A stretch of DNA of 64,000 bases from Rhinopomastus cyanomelas (GCA_013400115.1 VXBP01001109.1:558001-622000), one strand, 5' to 3'; shown: positions 33,764 through 45,400, numbered from the stretch's first letter. Notes: generated from the sequence alone by a model not told the origin. Made by a program: numbers and translations.

Positions 33764-35261
33764 CAGTGACACAAGCATTGCCATCTCAGGCTGGTGTCTT
33801 AGACGTAAGCTGCTATCTTGAAAGGACAAAGACCTGTTACTCTTGCCTGCTTGAGAAGCATTGTAGAAAGTTTTAATGCAATAATTGAGACAGAAGATGA
33901 AACTGGAAGGCTGATAAGGAACTAAAAGACTTTCATTTTTATCACAGGCATTGCTTACTGTGCTGATTGCATGGATCTTTAGCATCTGATGATTATTAGA
34001 ACTTACATAAGAAGAGCAGGTGGCCTCTATCTCAGCAGACAGATGTTTGCATCACATCTAATGAGGTTAAACAGAACCACTGTCAACAGAAGGCTGTAAG
34101 TTCAACACTTTCCATTATCATTGCAGTCCTTTTTAAATATATCAAGAGATGTTCAGAAAACACATGGCTATCCCTAGGAAGGAGAACACTTGCTAGCGTT
34201 GATTATGCAAATGGTAGGAAGTCTGTACATCTCAAAGCCAGTTCCTAATTATCCCATATCAAATACAGGTTGGATGAGTGCTGGGCAAATAACTGAGAAG
34301 GATGCTGATGCTGGGAACCATGGAAAGAGTTGGAAGCAATTAAAAGATTAAACAGAGAGCTCTGACCTTTGAACCACCATGTCTTCCTTAGGTCTTCATA
34401 AAAATGGGTGTATTCAAACCTGTCTGCAGGTTGCTGTGATTTCACTATTGATCACGCACCGAATGGAGTTTTCCTACAGTGGAACAGAGTGACACACTGA
34501 TAAAGTCAGGATGATGGAAACTACTGTTCTGATTCACAATAGGAAGCATATAAATTTTATTCTAACATCAGAAGTAATTGTACAGGATTCTGGCGTTCAA
34601 ATGCTACCAGTAAAGCCATGTAAGTGCTGACCATGGACCATTTTATATGAAGCAACACACACAGGGTGAGCAGTCACTTTGTTTAACGAAGATGATCTAA
34701 TATTCCCGAGATTCTGAGCCTGTGGATTATGCCTATTTACTTCAATACTTGTAGTACAGAGTTTATTTGCACCATGTGCTGCATTCAGCCAAGGCAAAAT
34801 TAATGTTAGGAGGTTGAAAATAAGATACTGCATAAACATTAACATCAAATTACAACCCGAATAATTGCAGTACACCTGCCTAAAAATGTCATGTAATTTC
34901 AATTCCATAATGTACCCCTTCTTTTTGCGCTTGTGTTCCTTACTACCACAAATGTAAACATCATTACATTTGTGAAAGAATTTATTCATCCTATGTCTCT
35001 TTGCTGTAGATGTATAATTATCAATAATACTTCTTTAATACTGAACAGTTAACTGGTAAAAAAATTCAGAGAAAAGAGCAATGCTAGAGCATTCCAAAAA
35101 GATAGAGACCTGCTCAGTTAGTTTACTCATTATTTATGAAACAGTGACCAAGGGTAGGAATTAAATATTCTGCTTGCATGGGTTTTTCTTGAATTTTAAA
35201 ACTTGACATTTTAGCTGTGGATGCAGTTTCATCAGAATACACTCCTAAAATAAGACATTTG
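33764..35261. other. Unique non-coding sequence
   Basis: About 1.5 kb with no recognised repeat. A minus frame of 130 codons (34597-34989) lies in AT-rich sequence without domain motifs. Confidence 0.4.
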
Positions 35262-35308
35262 TATAGAGTCATGGAATCGTCCACACTGGAAAAGACCTTA
35301 GAGATCAT
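35262..35308 (-). mobile_element. CR1 LINE, 3' end of an older copy split by a nested insertion
   Basis: Minus-strand tail ATAGAGTCATGGAATCGTCC, CTGGAAAAGACCTTAGAG, belonging to the older CR1 that resumes at 35424. It is interrupted after GAGATCA by another CR1 tail. Confidence 0.8.
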
Positions 35309-35423
35309 AGAATCATAGGATGTTAGGGGTTGGAAGGGACCCAAGAGATCATCGAGTCCAACCCCCCTGCCGGAGCAGGACAAAACTACCTAACACAGAT
35401 CACAGAGGAACGCATCCAGATCA
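35309..35423 (-). mobile_element. CR1 LINE tail nested inside another CR1
   Basis: Minus-strand CR1 tail with its own octamer end (TAGAATCATAGGATGTTAGG), GGGTTGGAAGGGACCCAAGA, CCCCCCTGCCGGAGCAGGAC and ACGCATCCAGATCA. The short sequence GATCA occurs at both joins, consistent with microhomology or a very short target duplication. The GGAGCAGGACAA block resembles the SINE tail at 40669, so this CR1 type is a candidate relative of the SINE tail donor. Confidence 0.82.
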
Positions 35424-35805
35424 AACTGCACCAAGCCCACCAATGATCACGTCACCATGTCCCTAAGCATTCTATCTACACGACTTTTGAACACATCCCT
35501 GGCCACACAGTTCCAACGCCTGATATGCCTTTCAATAAAGAAGTTTTTCTCTTAATGGCCAACCTAAACTTGCCCTGGCATAACTTGATGCCATTTCCTC
35601 TTCTCAGTTGCAAGAACAAACCAACAGCCACCTCTCTATAACCTCCTTTCAGGTAGATATAGACAGCAATAAGGTCTCCTCGTAGCCTCATCCTCCTCAG
35701 AGCCCCAGCTCCCTCAGATGCCTCCTCATAAGCCTTGTTCTCCAGAGGCTTCACCAACCTTGGTGCCCTTCTCTGGACCCACTCCAGCACCAAAAATGTC
35801 TTTCA
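35424..35805 (-). mobile_element. CR1 LINE, body of the older split copy
   Basis: Continuation of the CR1 that begins at 35262: AACTGCACCAAGCCCACCAA, CCTGGCCACACAGTTCCAAC, then the polymerase end with CCCAGCTCCCTCAGATGCCT and GGACCCACTCCAGCACC. A minus frame of 105 codons (35476-35793) covers the C-terminus with internal damage (a missing segment around the usual RLRELG motif). Confidence 0.9.
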
Positions 35806-36417
35806 ATGTACTTGGCAAATTGAATTTTGTGGAAGAGTTAAAAACAAAATCACGAAGTCAAGGTAGAACCCTTCTCTCTTACAGACACTGTCAAATGATA
35901 AGGATGAGAAACCCTGCAGTGCTCCTGGCTTGTAATGGTAGCTGGCAACGTGATTCCAGACAGTGAAAATACCAGTGAAATCTCCAACGCTAGACAATTC
36001 ACTGAAAACCAGCACAAAACATTTCCATTCCAGTGAAAATAATTTGTTTCTTAAATAAATGTACAATTCACACACGTGTTTTCTCTCACATCCTAATTCT
36101 GAAGGCAAAAGGCAGAAAGCACCAACCACTTCAGAATCAAACTTAATTCAGCATTTGCCTGGGAAAGGGAATTTGGAATATCTCCAACCTGGCCAACAAA
36201 GGAGGTGGATTTAATTGTCAAACACAGAAATTGAAACCATGGCTCCCAGATTTGCAGCGCGCTCTCAGCAATGGGATAAAATCGAGCACTTGCTGATGGG
36301 TGCAGCCCAGCCTGAAGGACAGCCGGGGATTGCCTCGAGCTTTTGGCCCCTTTGGGAAAACGAGGAAAAAATGCCCAGCATCACAGGCAAACACATAAAT
36401 TAAACATCTCTTAAAAC
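35806..36417. other. Unique non-coding sequence
   Basis: No gene or repeat recognised. Confidence 0.4.
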
Positions 36418-36651
36418 CACATAGGAGGTTCCATATAAATATGAGAAGGATCTTCTTCACAGTGAGAGTGACAGAGCCCTGGAGCAGGTTGCCCATCTGG
36501 GTTGTGGAGTCTCCTTCTCTGGAGACGTTTAAAATGCGCTTGGACATGTTCCTGTGTGACTTAGTCTAGATGATCCTGCTCTGGCAGGGGGATTGGAGTG
36601 GATGATCTTTCAAGGTCACTTCCAATCCCTAATGAATATCTGATTCTATGA
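36418..36651 (+). mobile_element. CR1 LINE fragment (~230 bp)
   Basis: Plus-strand copy from ACATAGGAGGTTCCATATAA through CTTCTTCACAGTGAGAGTGA and TTGTGGAGTCTCCTTCTCTG to GGGGGATTGGAGTGGATGAT and a degenerate octamer end. It starts in the last codons of the polymerase. Confidence 0.93.
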
Positions 36652-37205
36652 ACTACCAAATCCAGCCGCAGAGCACAGGCATCTCTTACCTGTGTGTCCA
36701 GCAGACTCGCTCCACAACATGTGGGAGCTGAAGACGAAAATATCTAAGACTGAAGCAGAATTTTCTGTAGGGGGACTATTTCCCAGTATTTTTCAAAATG
36801 CAGCTGTCCCAAACAGGAGAGTGGTGGCAGGAGCAGTAGGAATCATATACCATCCGTGCTCAGCCTGTCACATCACACCACTCAAGCAGAGCTGAATGAG
36901 GGTATTAAATGGGCTAAAGGGACAACAATGCAACCCAAAAAGCCTTTGTGTCTCTTCTTTAACCTCATTTATTTTCTACTGTGATTAACTTGCTACTTGC
37001 TTAATCCCTGAAAGATTTTATTAAATAAGCAAATAAATTAATAACTTGTCTCTTCACTAATGAGAAAGTTCTTCAGTGTTGTAGATATTTTAAGCCTTTT
37101 ACAAAGTAGGCATTGTGAGCTGAAGAGCCAGTGGCTAGTATTGCCTACAACCACCTCATTCAAGTGTATGAGGGGTTGCCCCTCTTCATAGAATTTATTT
37201 ATAAA
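36652..37205. other. Unique non-coding sequence
   Basis: About 550 bases, AT-rich toward the right, with no recognised feature. Confidence 0.4.
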
Positions 37206-37628
37206 GTAACAGAACATTAGGGATTGGAAAGGACCTTGAATGATCAGCTAGTCCATTACCCCCACCACACCAGAATCCCTTAGAACCAGTTACCCAGGAA
37301 CATACCCAGGGGGATTGTAAACGTCTCCAGAGAAGGAGACTCCATGACCCCCATGGGCAGCCCGTTTCAGTGCTCCGTCACCCTCACTGGGACGAAGTTC
37401 CTTCTCATATTGATGTGGAACCTCCTATGTTCCAGCTCACATCCATTGCTCCTTGTCCTATCACTAGATGTCACTGAGCAGAGCCTGGCTCCATCCTCCT
37501 GACACCCGCCCTTCACATATTTATAAACATGAATGAGGTCACCCCTCAGTCTCCTCTTCTCCAAGCTGAAGAGATCCAGCTCCCTCAGCCTTTCCTCATC
37601 AAGGAGATGTCCCACTCTCTTCATTTGA
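37206..37628 (-). mobile_element. CR1 LINE, ~420 bp copy with C-terminal frame
   Basis: Minus-strand common-tail CR1 (ACAGAACATTAGGGATTGGA) with the polymerase end open on the minus strand for about 85 codons within 37367-37705. The motif LFSLEKRRLRGDLIHVYKYV is clear, and the frame is very similar to those at 13374-13817 and 18211-18495. Truncated at about 37628. Confidence 0.94.
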
Positions 37629-38798
37629 ATGGTCTGAACTGCTTTGTTCTCCACACATATTATAAGCAGATTCATCACTGAGTTAAAGAAATATCCTGTC
37701 TCCACAGACTTTTAAATAACAGTTTCTCCCCTTTTACTCTTGGCATTGCTGCAGATGAATGACATGGGATGCTTGCTACGGATCCCTGGGCTGTTCGGTT
37801 TGCAAAGAGAATTCGAGCTCTTCTAAAGAAGCACAACATAACTTCAGCAGAAAATACATCACTGCTGAAGCATCATTTTCATAGCCAGATAAACCCGTAG
37901 ATCTGGCCAGGTTTTTTCATTTTTACACTGGAGCTGTGAAAGCTTCTCATTTACACTCTGCAAGAAGCAACTAATAATCTGGTCTCTGATCAAGCGTATG
38001 AATTTCAATTCTGAAGCTCAGAGAAATTAGTTGTGCTGTGAGAGAAGCATCCCGAGCAAAACCCCCACCAATGTTCAGAAATGTTCAGAAGCAGCACTCA
38101 CCTCTGAACGATAAGGGGGTCACACAAGTGCTGCCAGAATCTTCGTGTCCCATGCAGACTTCATTCAGTGGCAGAAGCTAAATGCACAACTGTATTAAAT
38201 TTGCTTCCTGAGCAAAGCCTGGTGTTCGTGTCTTAACCAAGTGTAACCAATACCCTTCTTTCAGACAACTTATGGACCAAATCGTTCATGGACTCTGGAA
38301 GGATTCTTCAGGTTTGCTGTAAAATGCAAGTTTTTAGATTTCTAATTAGATTACTAATGGTTAAAATATTGAGCTATTGCCACGTTATTTACTGGAGATA
38401 CTTGAGAGCTCTGTCAGGAGTTTTCAAAGGCAGCAAATGACAAGTTCAGAACTACGAGTCCTTAAAAATTAGGTAAAATAAACGCTCAGACAGGGTCTAG
38501 AACAATTCAATGTTGGTAGGGCATCAAATGGATTTGGGCTGCAGGAGAAAACACTACTGCACTTGTCACTCACACTGCCTGCTCAGACCTCTCCTCCTGG
38601 GGGATCCTTCTAGCCACAGTGTGTCATCTCTGCACGATGCCAGTCTGGCCTCAACACTTGTGTTGGTATTGTGAGGGATTTTTTTGACGCTGTATAGATG
38701 TCTCAGACACCCACAGATACACAGTCCCTCCTGCAGCTGCAAAATAAGTCTAGGTGGTCATTCATTCTGTTGGTGCTGGAGAAAGTGAGACATACCAT
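37629..38798. other. Unique non-coding sequence
   Basis: No gene or repeat recognised; a local duplication ATGTTCAGAA ATGTTCAGAA occurs near 38072-38091. Confidence 0.4.
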
Positions 38799-38891
38799 CA
38801 TAGAATCATTAGGGATTGGAAGGGACCTCAAAAGACCATCTAGTCCAGTCCCCCTGCCAGAGCAGGACCACCTAGACCAAGTCACACAGGA
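38799..38891 (-). mobile_element. CR1 LINE tail cut by an assembly gap
   Basis: Minus-strand common tail (ATAGAATCATTAGGGATTGG ... CACCTAGACCAAGTCACACA GGA) ending exactly at the N at 38892. The right side of the gap is not CR1, so an unknown length of the element may be missing. Confidence 0.92.
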
Positions 38892-38892
38892 N
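38892..38892. other. Assembly gap at the edge of a CR1 copy (single N)
   Basis: The N follows CACACAGGA of a CR1 tail; the sequence after it (GTTTAGATCTCAAAC) is unique. It probably stands for unresolved repeat sequence. Confidence 0.8.
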
Positions 38893-39084
38893 GTTTAGAT
38901 CTCAAACTTCTACAAACTTCCAAAAAGGCTCTGAACTCTTGTTTACATCCTTAGTATGCCCTCTGGGCCGTGCATAGCCACATTGGGGTAATTACTTAAT
39001 CACATAAAAATAACCTACCAAGAGCCCAAGAGTCAAAATTCAAATGGGTGTTCACACTGTCACTGTGGTTTTTTTGTTATTTCG

Positions 39085-39140
39085 CAGAATCACAGAACAT
39101 TAGGGGCTGGAAGGGACCTCGAAGGATCATCTAGTCCAAT
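39085..39140 (-). mobile_element. CR1 LINE tail stub
   Basis: Minus-strand terminal ~55 bases (CAGAATCACAGAACATTAGG, GGCTGGAAGGGACCTCGAAG, TAGTCCAAT). Confidence 0.88.
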
Positions 39141-39530
39141 TTGTTTTGTTTGTTCTGTCTCATGCAGTTCACCAGTGTATGAACAGATTTTCAGCTGCCA
39201 TCTGTACTGAACAAACTGCATTGAATAAGAACTGCAATTAAACTTAGACATGTTTTCCTTTGAACTTGATTTAGATTGCATTGTAATAATTCTGAATATA
39301 CTTATTTTGATCTTAAACTGATATTTCACACGGATTTGCCACTTCCTTTTGTGCCTGTTGATACCCTCCAACAGTGACTTCCCTCCTTCCTTAATGACTT
39401 CTCATTTGCAAGTATCTTATACAAAAATATATAGTGTCAGGATTATTTGTGTAATGAAACTGAAGAAGAGGGTCATGAGTGAAAAAGCGCGACACATTTG
39501 GATGAACACAACTTCTAATCAACCACTACT
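39141..39530. other. Unique spacer between opposed CR1 tails
   Basis: About 390 bases, AT-rich, without a recognised feature. Confidence 0.4.
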
Positions 39531-39668
39531 TCTCCTTCACTGGAGACGTTTACCACCCACCTGGGCGTGTTCCTGTGTGACTTGGTCTAGGTGGTCCTGC
39601 TGTGGCAGGGGGACTGGACTAGATGATCTTTTGAGGTCCCTTCCAATCCCTAATGATTCTATGATTCA
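39531..39668 (+). mobile_element. CR1 LINE tail fragment
   Basis: Plus-strand common tail from CTCCTTCACTGGAGACGTTT through TGACTTGGTCTAGGTGGTCC to CCCTAATGATTCTATGATTC. Confidence 0.93.
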
Positions 39669-40668
39669 TTAGTTTCAGAACACTGAGTTTATAAACCATG
39701 AAAAGCCAACAAATATATCGTTCAGCTCTAGGCATTTATTTTAATTCCAAATGGTATTGGCCACGTGTCCATCCTCTGCCAAAATTCCTTACAGAAAATA
39801 CTCGTGTTAGGAGTATAGATGAGGTTTTGTATACATGACAAAGGATGTTAAAAGTCTTCCCTGGCTTTATATTTTGTGAATATATGCTTTAAGAGGGGCC
39901 TGTATTTTCAGGGTAAGACCACAGATAACCACAATAAAATACACTTGGACACCTTAGTCCTGCCTCAGAAACAGGCTGAGAGCTACATACTGCAGTCTGT
40001 GCTCTATCAACACCAAGATTTCGGGGGAATCACATTTCCTACTAGAGGGTGACAAAGGATGAAAGGAAAGCTGAATATTTTTTAAGTTCCAAAGACTTTG
40101 AAGCCTTGTTTGTTGAAGATGGGTTGATTTTTGCTGCCCTTTCCCTTTGCATAGATTTTTGATAGCACAGAAATGAATGAACTCTCCAAATACAGGCCAG
40201 CACAGCTGTGGCTCAGATAAGGAGAGTGATAAACAGTCCCATGATAAATGATATTTCAAGGGAAGGATACCAGAATTCTGGATGAGTATTAAAGAATTTC
40301 AATGTGGAGAATGAACACTATCAGAAAAAAGGGAAGATGTGATAAAATGAAAAGCATTTCAAGGACTTGAGGCAAAAGGGGAAGATGAGGAAATGCAACA
40401 TGTTGTTTTTGCAACTGCACTGAGAGTGATTTTTCCTTGTTAACCTTCTTCAACCAGGATGTCTGTAGCTTTTACTGAAACCTTTATCACTTGCATTAGA
40501 GCAAAAATATTTGAGCTAAGCTGGAACACGAGTGTTTTCCTCAACGTGTGTGGCATTGGACATTACTTTACATGAGCTACTATAAATTCTTTCCTGCTTT
40601 CAAAAAGCCTTCCCCTCACTGCTTTTCTTTTTTATTTCTTCCCCAACACTGGTCATTGCCAGTGATTT
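39669..40668. other. Unique non-coding sequence
   Basis: About 1 kb without recognised genes or repeats. Confidence 0.4.
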
Positions 40669-40836
40669 CACAGACTCACAGAATATTACAGGTTGGAAGG
40701 AACCTTGAAAGATCATCTAAGTCCAACACCCCTTCTGGAGCAGGACAAGCCTACAGTACTGTCTCAGGATGATCTACACGGGGCTCAGACCCATGACCCC
40801 AGGAATTCTGAGTCCCATGCTCCACCAGCTGAGCCA
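40669..40836 (-). mobile_element. tRNA-headed SINE with CR1-like tail, second copy
   Basis: On the minus strand: TGGCTCAGCTGGTGGAGCAT (A box and D-arm), GGGACTCAGAATTCC (anticodon arm), then GGGGTCATGGGTCTGAGCCC (variable loop and T-arm with B box). It retains the variable and T-arm bases deleted in the 28 kb copy but lacks the 5' acceptor strand. The tail runs CTTGTCCTGCTCCAGAAGGG to GGTTCCTTCCAACCTGTAAT, with the CTTAGATGATC signature. A minor-strand open frame across it has no significance. Together the two copies define one composite family. Confidence 0.85.
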
Positions 40837-43660
40837 TTGTAAACTTTAAACTAAAATATTTTCAGAACAACAAGATATTCATTGTATGGGCAGTTAATGC
40901 AGAATTTGATGGCACTTCACTGTCCTCACTATACATAATTCCCATTCGGGAAAGACTTAACCCTAGAGTTAGAGCAGAAGAAACAGCCCTTACGCTAGTA
41001 TTTTTCTTCCTTAGTCCAAGAGAAATCTCTATAATTAGAACTAACTGCTTTTTAAAGCCATAGAAATGGCAAGTGGCTGTATCTGAAATGAAAAGATCTA
41101 TTACCTTTGGTCTTTTAATTCTTCTCAGCAATGTGCTGTCCCAGGGGGTACTTTCCCACACTTACAAAAACTAACTTAATGTAGGTGCAGAGGGAAAAGC
41201 ACACCATTGGAGAGACTGCATGAGGAAGATATATGCAAGTTCAGAGCAATGGGAAATAATTGCCAAGTATGTGATGTATGAACACTTAATTCAAAAATCT
41301 CTGCAGCATAAGCTATTTGTCAAATGAGACATTTTTATTGAAGGCTACATTTTCATTCCCCCATGCAAATGGGACATTGGAGAGTAAAGAGTAGCAACTC
41401 GCCATTTCATGGGTTGAAGGTCCTTCTGCTACACCACAGCTACACCTACCCCAGATACCTTCATCCCAGCAGTAAAAGGCCGCATGGCCAGCCAGGGTAA
41501 CATGCAATGTATTTTCAGTTAATCAATTATTCTTTTGGCTCCAAGGATTTTCTTTTTCTTGTGTCCTACAAACTTTTCTTGCTAACTTCACTGTCTTAGT
41601 GCCCCTTCCTGTCCTGCCCTTTGCAAGCCTGTGGCTTTAAATCTGGACTTTAACGGTCTTCTGATTTGGTGTGCTCATCAGTCTTTTTTTTCCTAGACAG
41701 ACAAGCAGCAGATGTCCTAAGATCTGCCAGATGAGTGGAGATTTTTCAAGACCTGGGGTGCTCTGGAAGTAGCGAGCGCTGGCAGCATGCACAATAGCAA
41801 TGCTGGAAGCTGTCTGTTGGCTGATGCTTTGATCACAAAGCCATTTGTACAACAGTAACTAATACCACTTGTCTCGCTCCTCACAACATTCAGTGGGTGG
41901 TACCTACCTCATACTACAAATACATAGATCAGAACCAGCCCAGCTGTCTTTTGCCTGAGACAGACAAACAAACAAAAAAAGGACCACCTAACCAAATGGG
42001 ACATTGCCCAAAAGCAACAATAATTATCCCACTGGTTCCTCCCCCAAATGCTTAGTTTTACTCATTTGGACAGCCAGATAACATAGTGCGCTCTGCACTT
42101 CAAGGTCTTCTGGTTTTCAGACCTGTATGTATTGCCCTTTAAAACTGCACTGCACAACCACACGCCAGCATCCACTGGAGGGATTTTAGTAGTCATCAAC
42201 AGGCCTGAGAGCTTATGGTTGCTGAACACGAGGTATTTTTGCTCTCCTGGCTAATTACACTTATTTCAGCAGAGCTGGCCAACAGTGAATCCGAGCCCTC
42301 TATCTACATTTAATCTGTTAATTACCTCCAAAGACTATTGCAAATAAATAGGCAATCATGTAGCTAGAAGGACAGAACAGAGTGTAATAGGTAACCTCAC
42401 GGAAGACAACTGGAGCACTGATTCCTTTCCTTCCAAACAGCAGACAATAACAGTTCAAACTAATCACGATTCAAATTTGCTTTGCCACATTTACTTGATA
42501 CTCTGGAGGGTTATTCAGCTCACTTTAAACCAGTCTCTTGGTAATTGACTTTACTGATAACTGGATCAAGCTACAGGTAAGAGCTGGATTCGGATCCGTA
42601 GAGCAGAAAGCCCTCTGCTTTACACAGCAGTGAAATTTCCTGCAGTACCTACCCAGAGTAGACAATTGTTGAGATGGCCCTCAGACACCCCAACAATACA
42701 TTTTACCTTGAACTGCTGAAACAAGCTCACTGTTTACTCAGTTCTTGGTTTCTTCACTTCTGCTACATTGAGAGTGACATTTGTGAAACGGGTATCTGTC
42801 CCCAGAGAATGATGTTAAGAACAATTGTGTTTACAAACTCCGGGCTAAAAAGGACCTTTCAGATAAGGCTTCCAGTGAGGAACGACTCAGATTCTTCTTT
42901 ACCTGGAGTACACAACTCACCTGTACACTCCTGTGGACTCCTGCTACTTGTCTGATACATTCTGGTAATTACTTAGAATCATTTAGAAAATTTCAGTAGA
43001 CATTTTTATTTAAAAGGTCTTCCAGTGGCAGATTAGAACGTGTCTTTGGGTCAAAGGAAGATCTTATCTCGCTGTGGTTTCTAAATCTGCACATTCTTCT
43101 GAGGAATGATATGAGCGGTATCTTTACTATCATTCTCAGCACGTTGACACAGGGATTAACTACAGTTTCTCAGAAAAAGGTAAAAAAATATTTTAATAGA
43201 GTCTTGTCAGAATTAGGTAATGCACCCATCGGTATCCTCACACCTAAAAGACAGATATTCTATCACGAAACAGAATAGCCCTTAAAGCAGGTAATTCAAC
43301 AATAACATGTTGACATGCTTACTTTGCATCAGACTTCAGAAAGCTGGGTTTCCATCTCTTCAGGGAAATGTGTTAGATGTTGGAGCTCTTGTGCTGGTGT
43401 CCCCATCTTCAAAATCTGCTCCTTCAGAAACCGGATGGTTTTCGTCCTCCTGCTAAATATCTATAGGGACATATAAGCCCTTCCATCTTACCATAGCACT
43501 GGAGATTGACATTTAATTGTGAGGCTCAGGCTTTTGTTTTACTAGATTACATTGGCTGAGCCACTCATTCTTTATGAGGTCAGGTAGACAACTCTAACAG
43601 ATGGCTAACGACCAACACATGACTTAAGTTTGCTGGAATACAACCTTCATTCTTGTTTAG
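40837..43660. other. Unique non-coding sequence with a candidate conserved block
   Basis: About 2.8 kb with no CR1. No gene recognised. The segment around 42230-42420 (GGCTAATTACACTTATTTCA; ATTTAATCTGTTAATTACCT; CAAATAAATAGGCAATCATG) looks like conserved regulatory sequence, as an impression only. Confidence 0.35.
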
Positions 43661-43745
43661 AATCATAGAATCATTAGGGATTGGAAGGGACCTGAAAGAT
43701 CATCCATTTCAATCCCCCTGACACAGCAGGACCACCCAGACCAAG
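43661..43745 (-). mobile_element. CR1 LINE, terminal tail of a double-tailed copy
   Basis: Minus-strand common tail with octamers (AATCATAGAATCATTAGGGA), CCCCTGACACAGCAGGACCA and CCCAGACCAAGTCAT. The T/A change in CTGACACAGCAGG (ordinary CTGCCACAGCAGG) is shared with 51541, 59457 and, in plus orientation, 8920. It joins a second, different tail directly at about 43746. Confidence 0.9.
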
Positions 43746-44009
43746 TCATAGAATCAGTCAGGGTTAGAAAAGGACCACAGGATCATCCAGTTTCAACTCC
43801 TCTGCCATGGGCAGGGACACCCCACCCTAGATCAGGCTGCCCAGAGCCTCATCCAGCCCAGCCTTAAACACCTCCAGGGATGGGGCCTCAACCCCCTCCC
43901 TGGGCAACCCATTTCAGGCTCTCATCACTCTCATGGTGAAGAACTTCCTCCTCACATCCACTCCAAACCTACCCATCTCCAGCTTTGCTCCATTCCCCTA
44001 GTCCTGTCA
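43746..44009 (-). mobile_element. CR1 LINE, internal tail and body of a double-tailed copy
   Basis: Minus-strand second tail AGAATCAGTCAGGGTTAG, CACAGGATCATCCAG, TGCCATGGGCAGGGACACCC, then body blocks CCTTAAACACCTCCAGGGAT and GAAGAACTTCCTCCTCACAT. It is cut by the N at 44010 inside the polymerase end. Confidence 0.92.
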
Positions 44010-44010
44010 N
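44010..44010. other. Assembly gap inside a CR1 copy (single N)
   Basis: The N falls after CCTAGTCCTGTCA, where the related copy at 59457-60190 continues with further polymerase sequence. The right flank is probably CR1 sequence from farther upstream, so the interior seems to be lost. Confidence 0.8.
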
Positions 44011-44090
44011 AACTGCCTCGACCCACATGTAGGACCTTACACTTGGTCTGGTTGAACCCCATCGGGTTGGCTTGTGTCCTGCTGCTGCTG
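44011..44090 (-). mobile_element. Probable upstream CR1 polymerase segment
   Basis: ACCCACATGTAGGACCTTAC, ACTTGGTCTGGTTGAACCCC and ATCGGGTTGGCTTGTG resemble the antisense of a CR1 segment well upstream of the polymerase C-terminus. It abuts a CR1 body across a one-base gap in the same orientation, which supports the assignment. Confidence 0.6.
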
Positions 44091-44905
44091 CTCTAGAATT
44101 CTAAAGCACAAATGTCATGAGTAACCCAGCAGCACAGAGGCACATACAGGAAGAACAAAACGAGAGTGGCCCATGTCCACACAGCATTTCTCTTTAATCT
44201 GATTTTCCTTTTTAAGGCTAATATGGGTATTTGATCCTTTGACTGGTTCTATTTTCTGCCTAACCATTCATAACGGAGCTAATTCCCAGCCTTTCCCGCA
44301 GTTGTTGTTAGCAGCCGAATACTCAATAAGGAAAGGTGTGGAGCAAAATTGAGGAGAAAAGTGGTGAATTGTAAAAAGGGAAGGGCATTTTAGTCTAAAA
44401 TACATTTGCATTTCAAAAGATTGGAGTAAATCGTGTGCACTTAACTGGCACTTGCTTTTTAAATTAAATTAATGCTAGGAAGACACTTTAAGACACGGCG
44501 CTCTAAAGGTGCTTGGAAGGGAAAAAATGGTCCCCCAAGCGTCTAATGTGAAGAGCCCCTGGGTAACACTCAGAGTAATGCACTTTTTGAGTACTTCTCC
44601 TTGCTAGTGTCTTTCAGTGCTTAATTAACATAATTAGACTCAATTATAGATATAAACACTTTATAAGCACTTGGTACTAGGAGTGTTAAAAAAGTGTTGA
44701 TCTCCATCAGTGTATACTGGAAACAAAAAGGTGTAGTGCAGGATTCACGTAAGTACTTTGAGCTGTTCCATGTGATAAGTCATGTTCAAAGAAGTACCAA
44801 AAAGATAAAAAGAGGGGTTCAATGTATTAAGCAGATAAAGTCTCTAAAGATTTTACACATACGGGCTATCTAAAGCAATTACAATTGTATGAAACATGCA
44901 TAGAA
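44091..44905. other. Unique sequence with a candidate conserved block
   Basis: No gene recognised. The part at 44440-44680 (TTTTTAAATTAAATTAATGC; CAGTGCTTAATTAACATAAT; ATATAAACACTTTATAAGCA) is AT-rich, repeat-free and rich in TAAT cores, as in conserved non-coding elements. Confidence 0.3.
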
Positions 44906-45400
44906 TGAATCACAGAATCATTCAGGTTGGAAAAGACTCTTGGGATCATCAAGTCCAACCATCAAAGCTACTCTACAAGGTCGCCCCTAAACCAGATTCC
45001 CCCAACACTACATCTAAGCTTCTTTTAAACTCATCCAGGGATGGGGACTCTACCACCACCCTGGGCAGCCCAGTCCAGGGCCTGACCACTCTCTCCATGA
45101 AGAATCTTCTCCTGATGTCCAATCTAAACCTACCCTGTTGGAGCTTGAAGCCCTTCCCTCTGGTTCTGTCACTAACTACCTGCGAGAAGAGACCAGCCCC
45201 AACATCTCTACAATGTTCTTTCAGACAGTTGTAGAGAGTGATGAGGTCTCCTTTAAGCCTCCTCTTCCTCAAACTAAAGAGCCCCAACTCTCTCAATCTC
45301 TCATCATCATATTGATTCTCCAGGCCCTTCACCAGCTTCATTGCCCTCCTCCGCACTTTGATGTCTCCCTTGTACCACGGTGCCCAAAACAACTCAGAGT
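44906..45400 (-). mobile_element. CR1 LINE, ~495 bp copy with long C-terminal frame
   Basis: Minus-strand CR1 with tail GAATCATTCAGGTTGGAAAA on the plus strand (same type as 7965 and 47320). A minus frame of 144 codons (44973-45407) covers the polymerase end: ELFWAPWYKGD near its start, ERLRELGLFSLRKRRLKGDL in the middle and VVESPSLDEFKRSLDVVLG near the end. The open frame suggests moderate youth. The upstream catalytic domains are missing. Confidence 0.94.

Noticed and set aside
34597..34989. 130-codon minus frame
   Set aside because: AT-rich, no recognisable domain, no splice or start context that stands out; probably chance.
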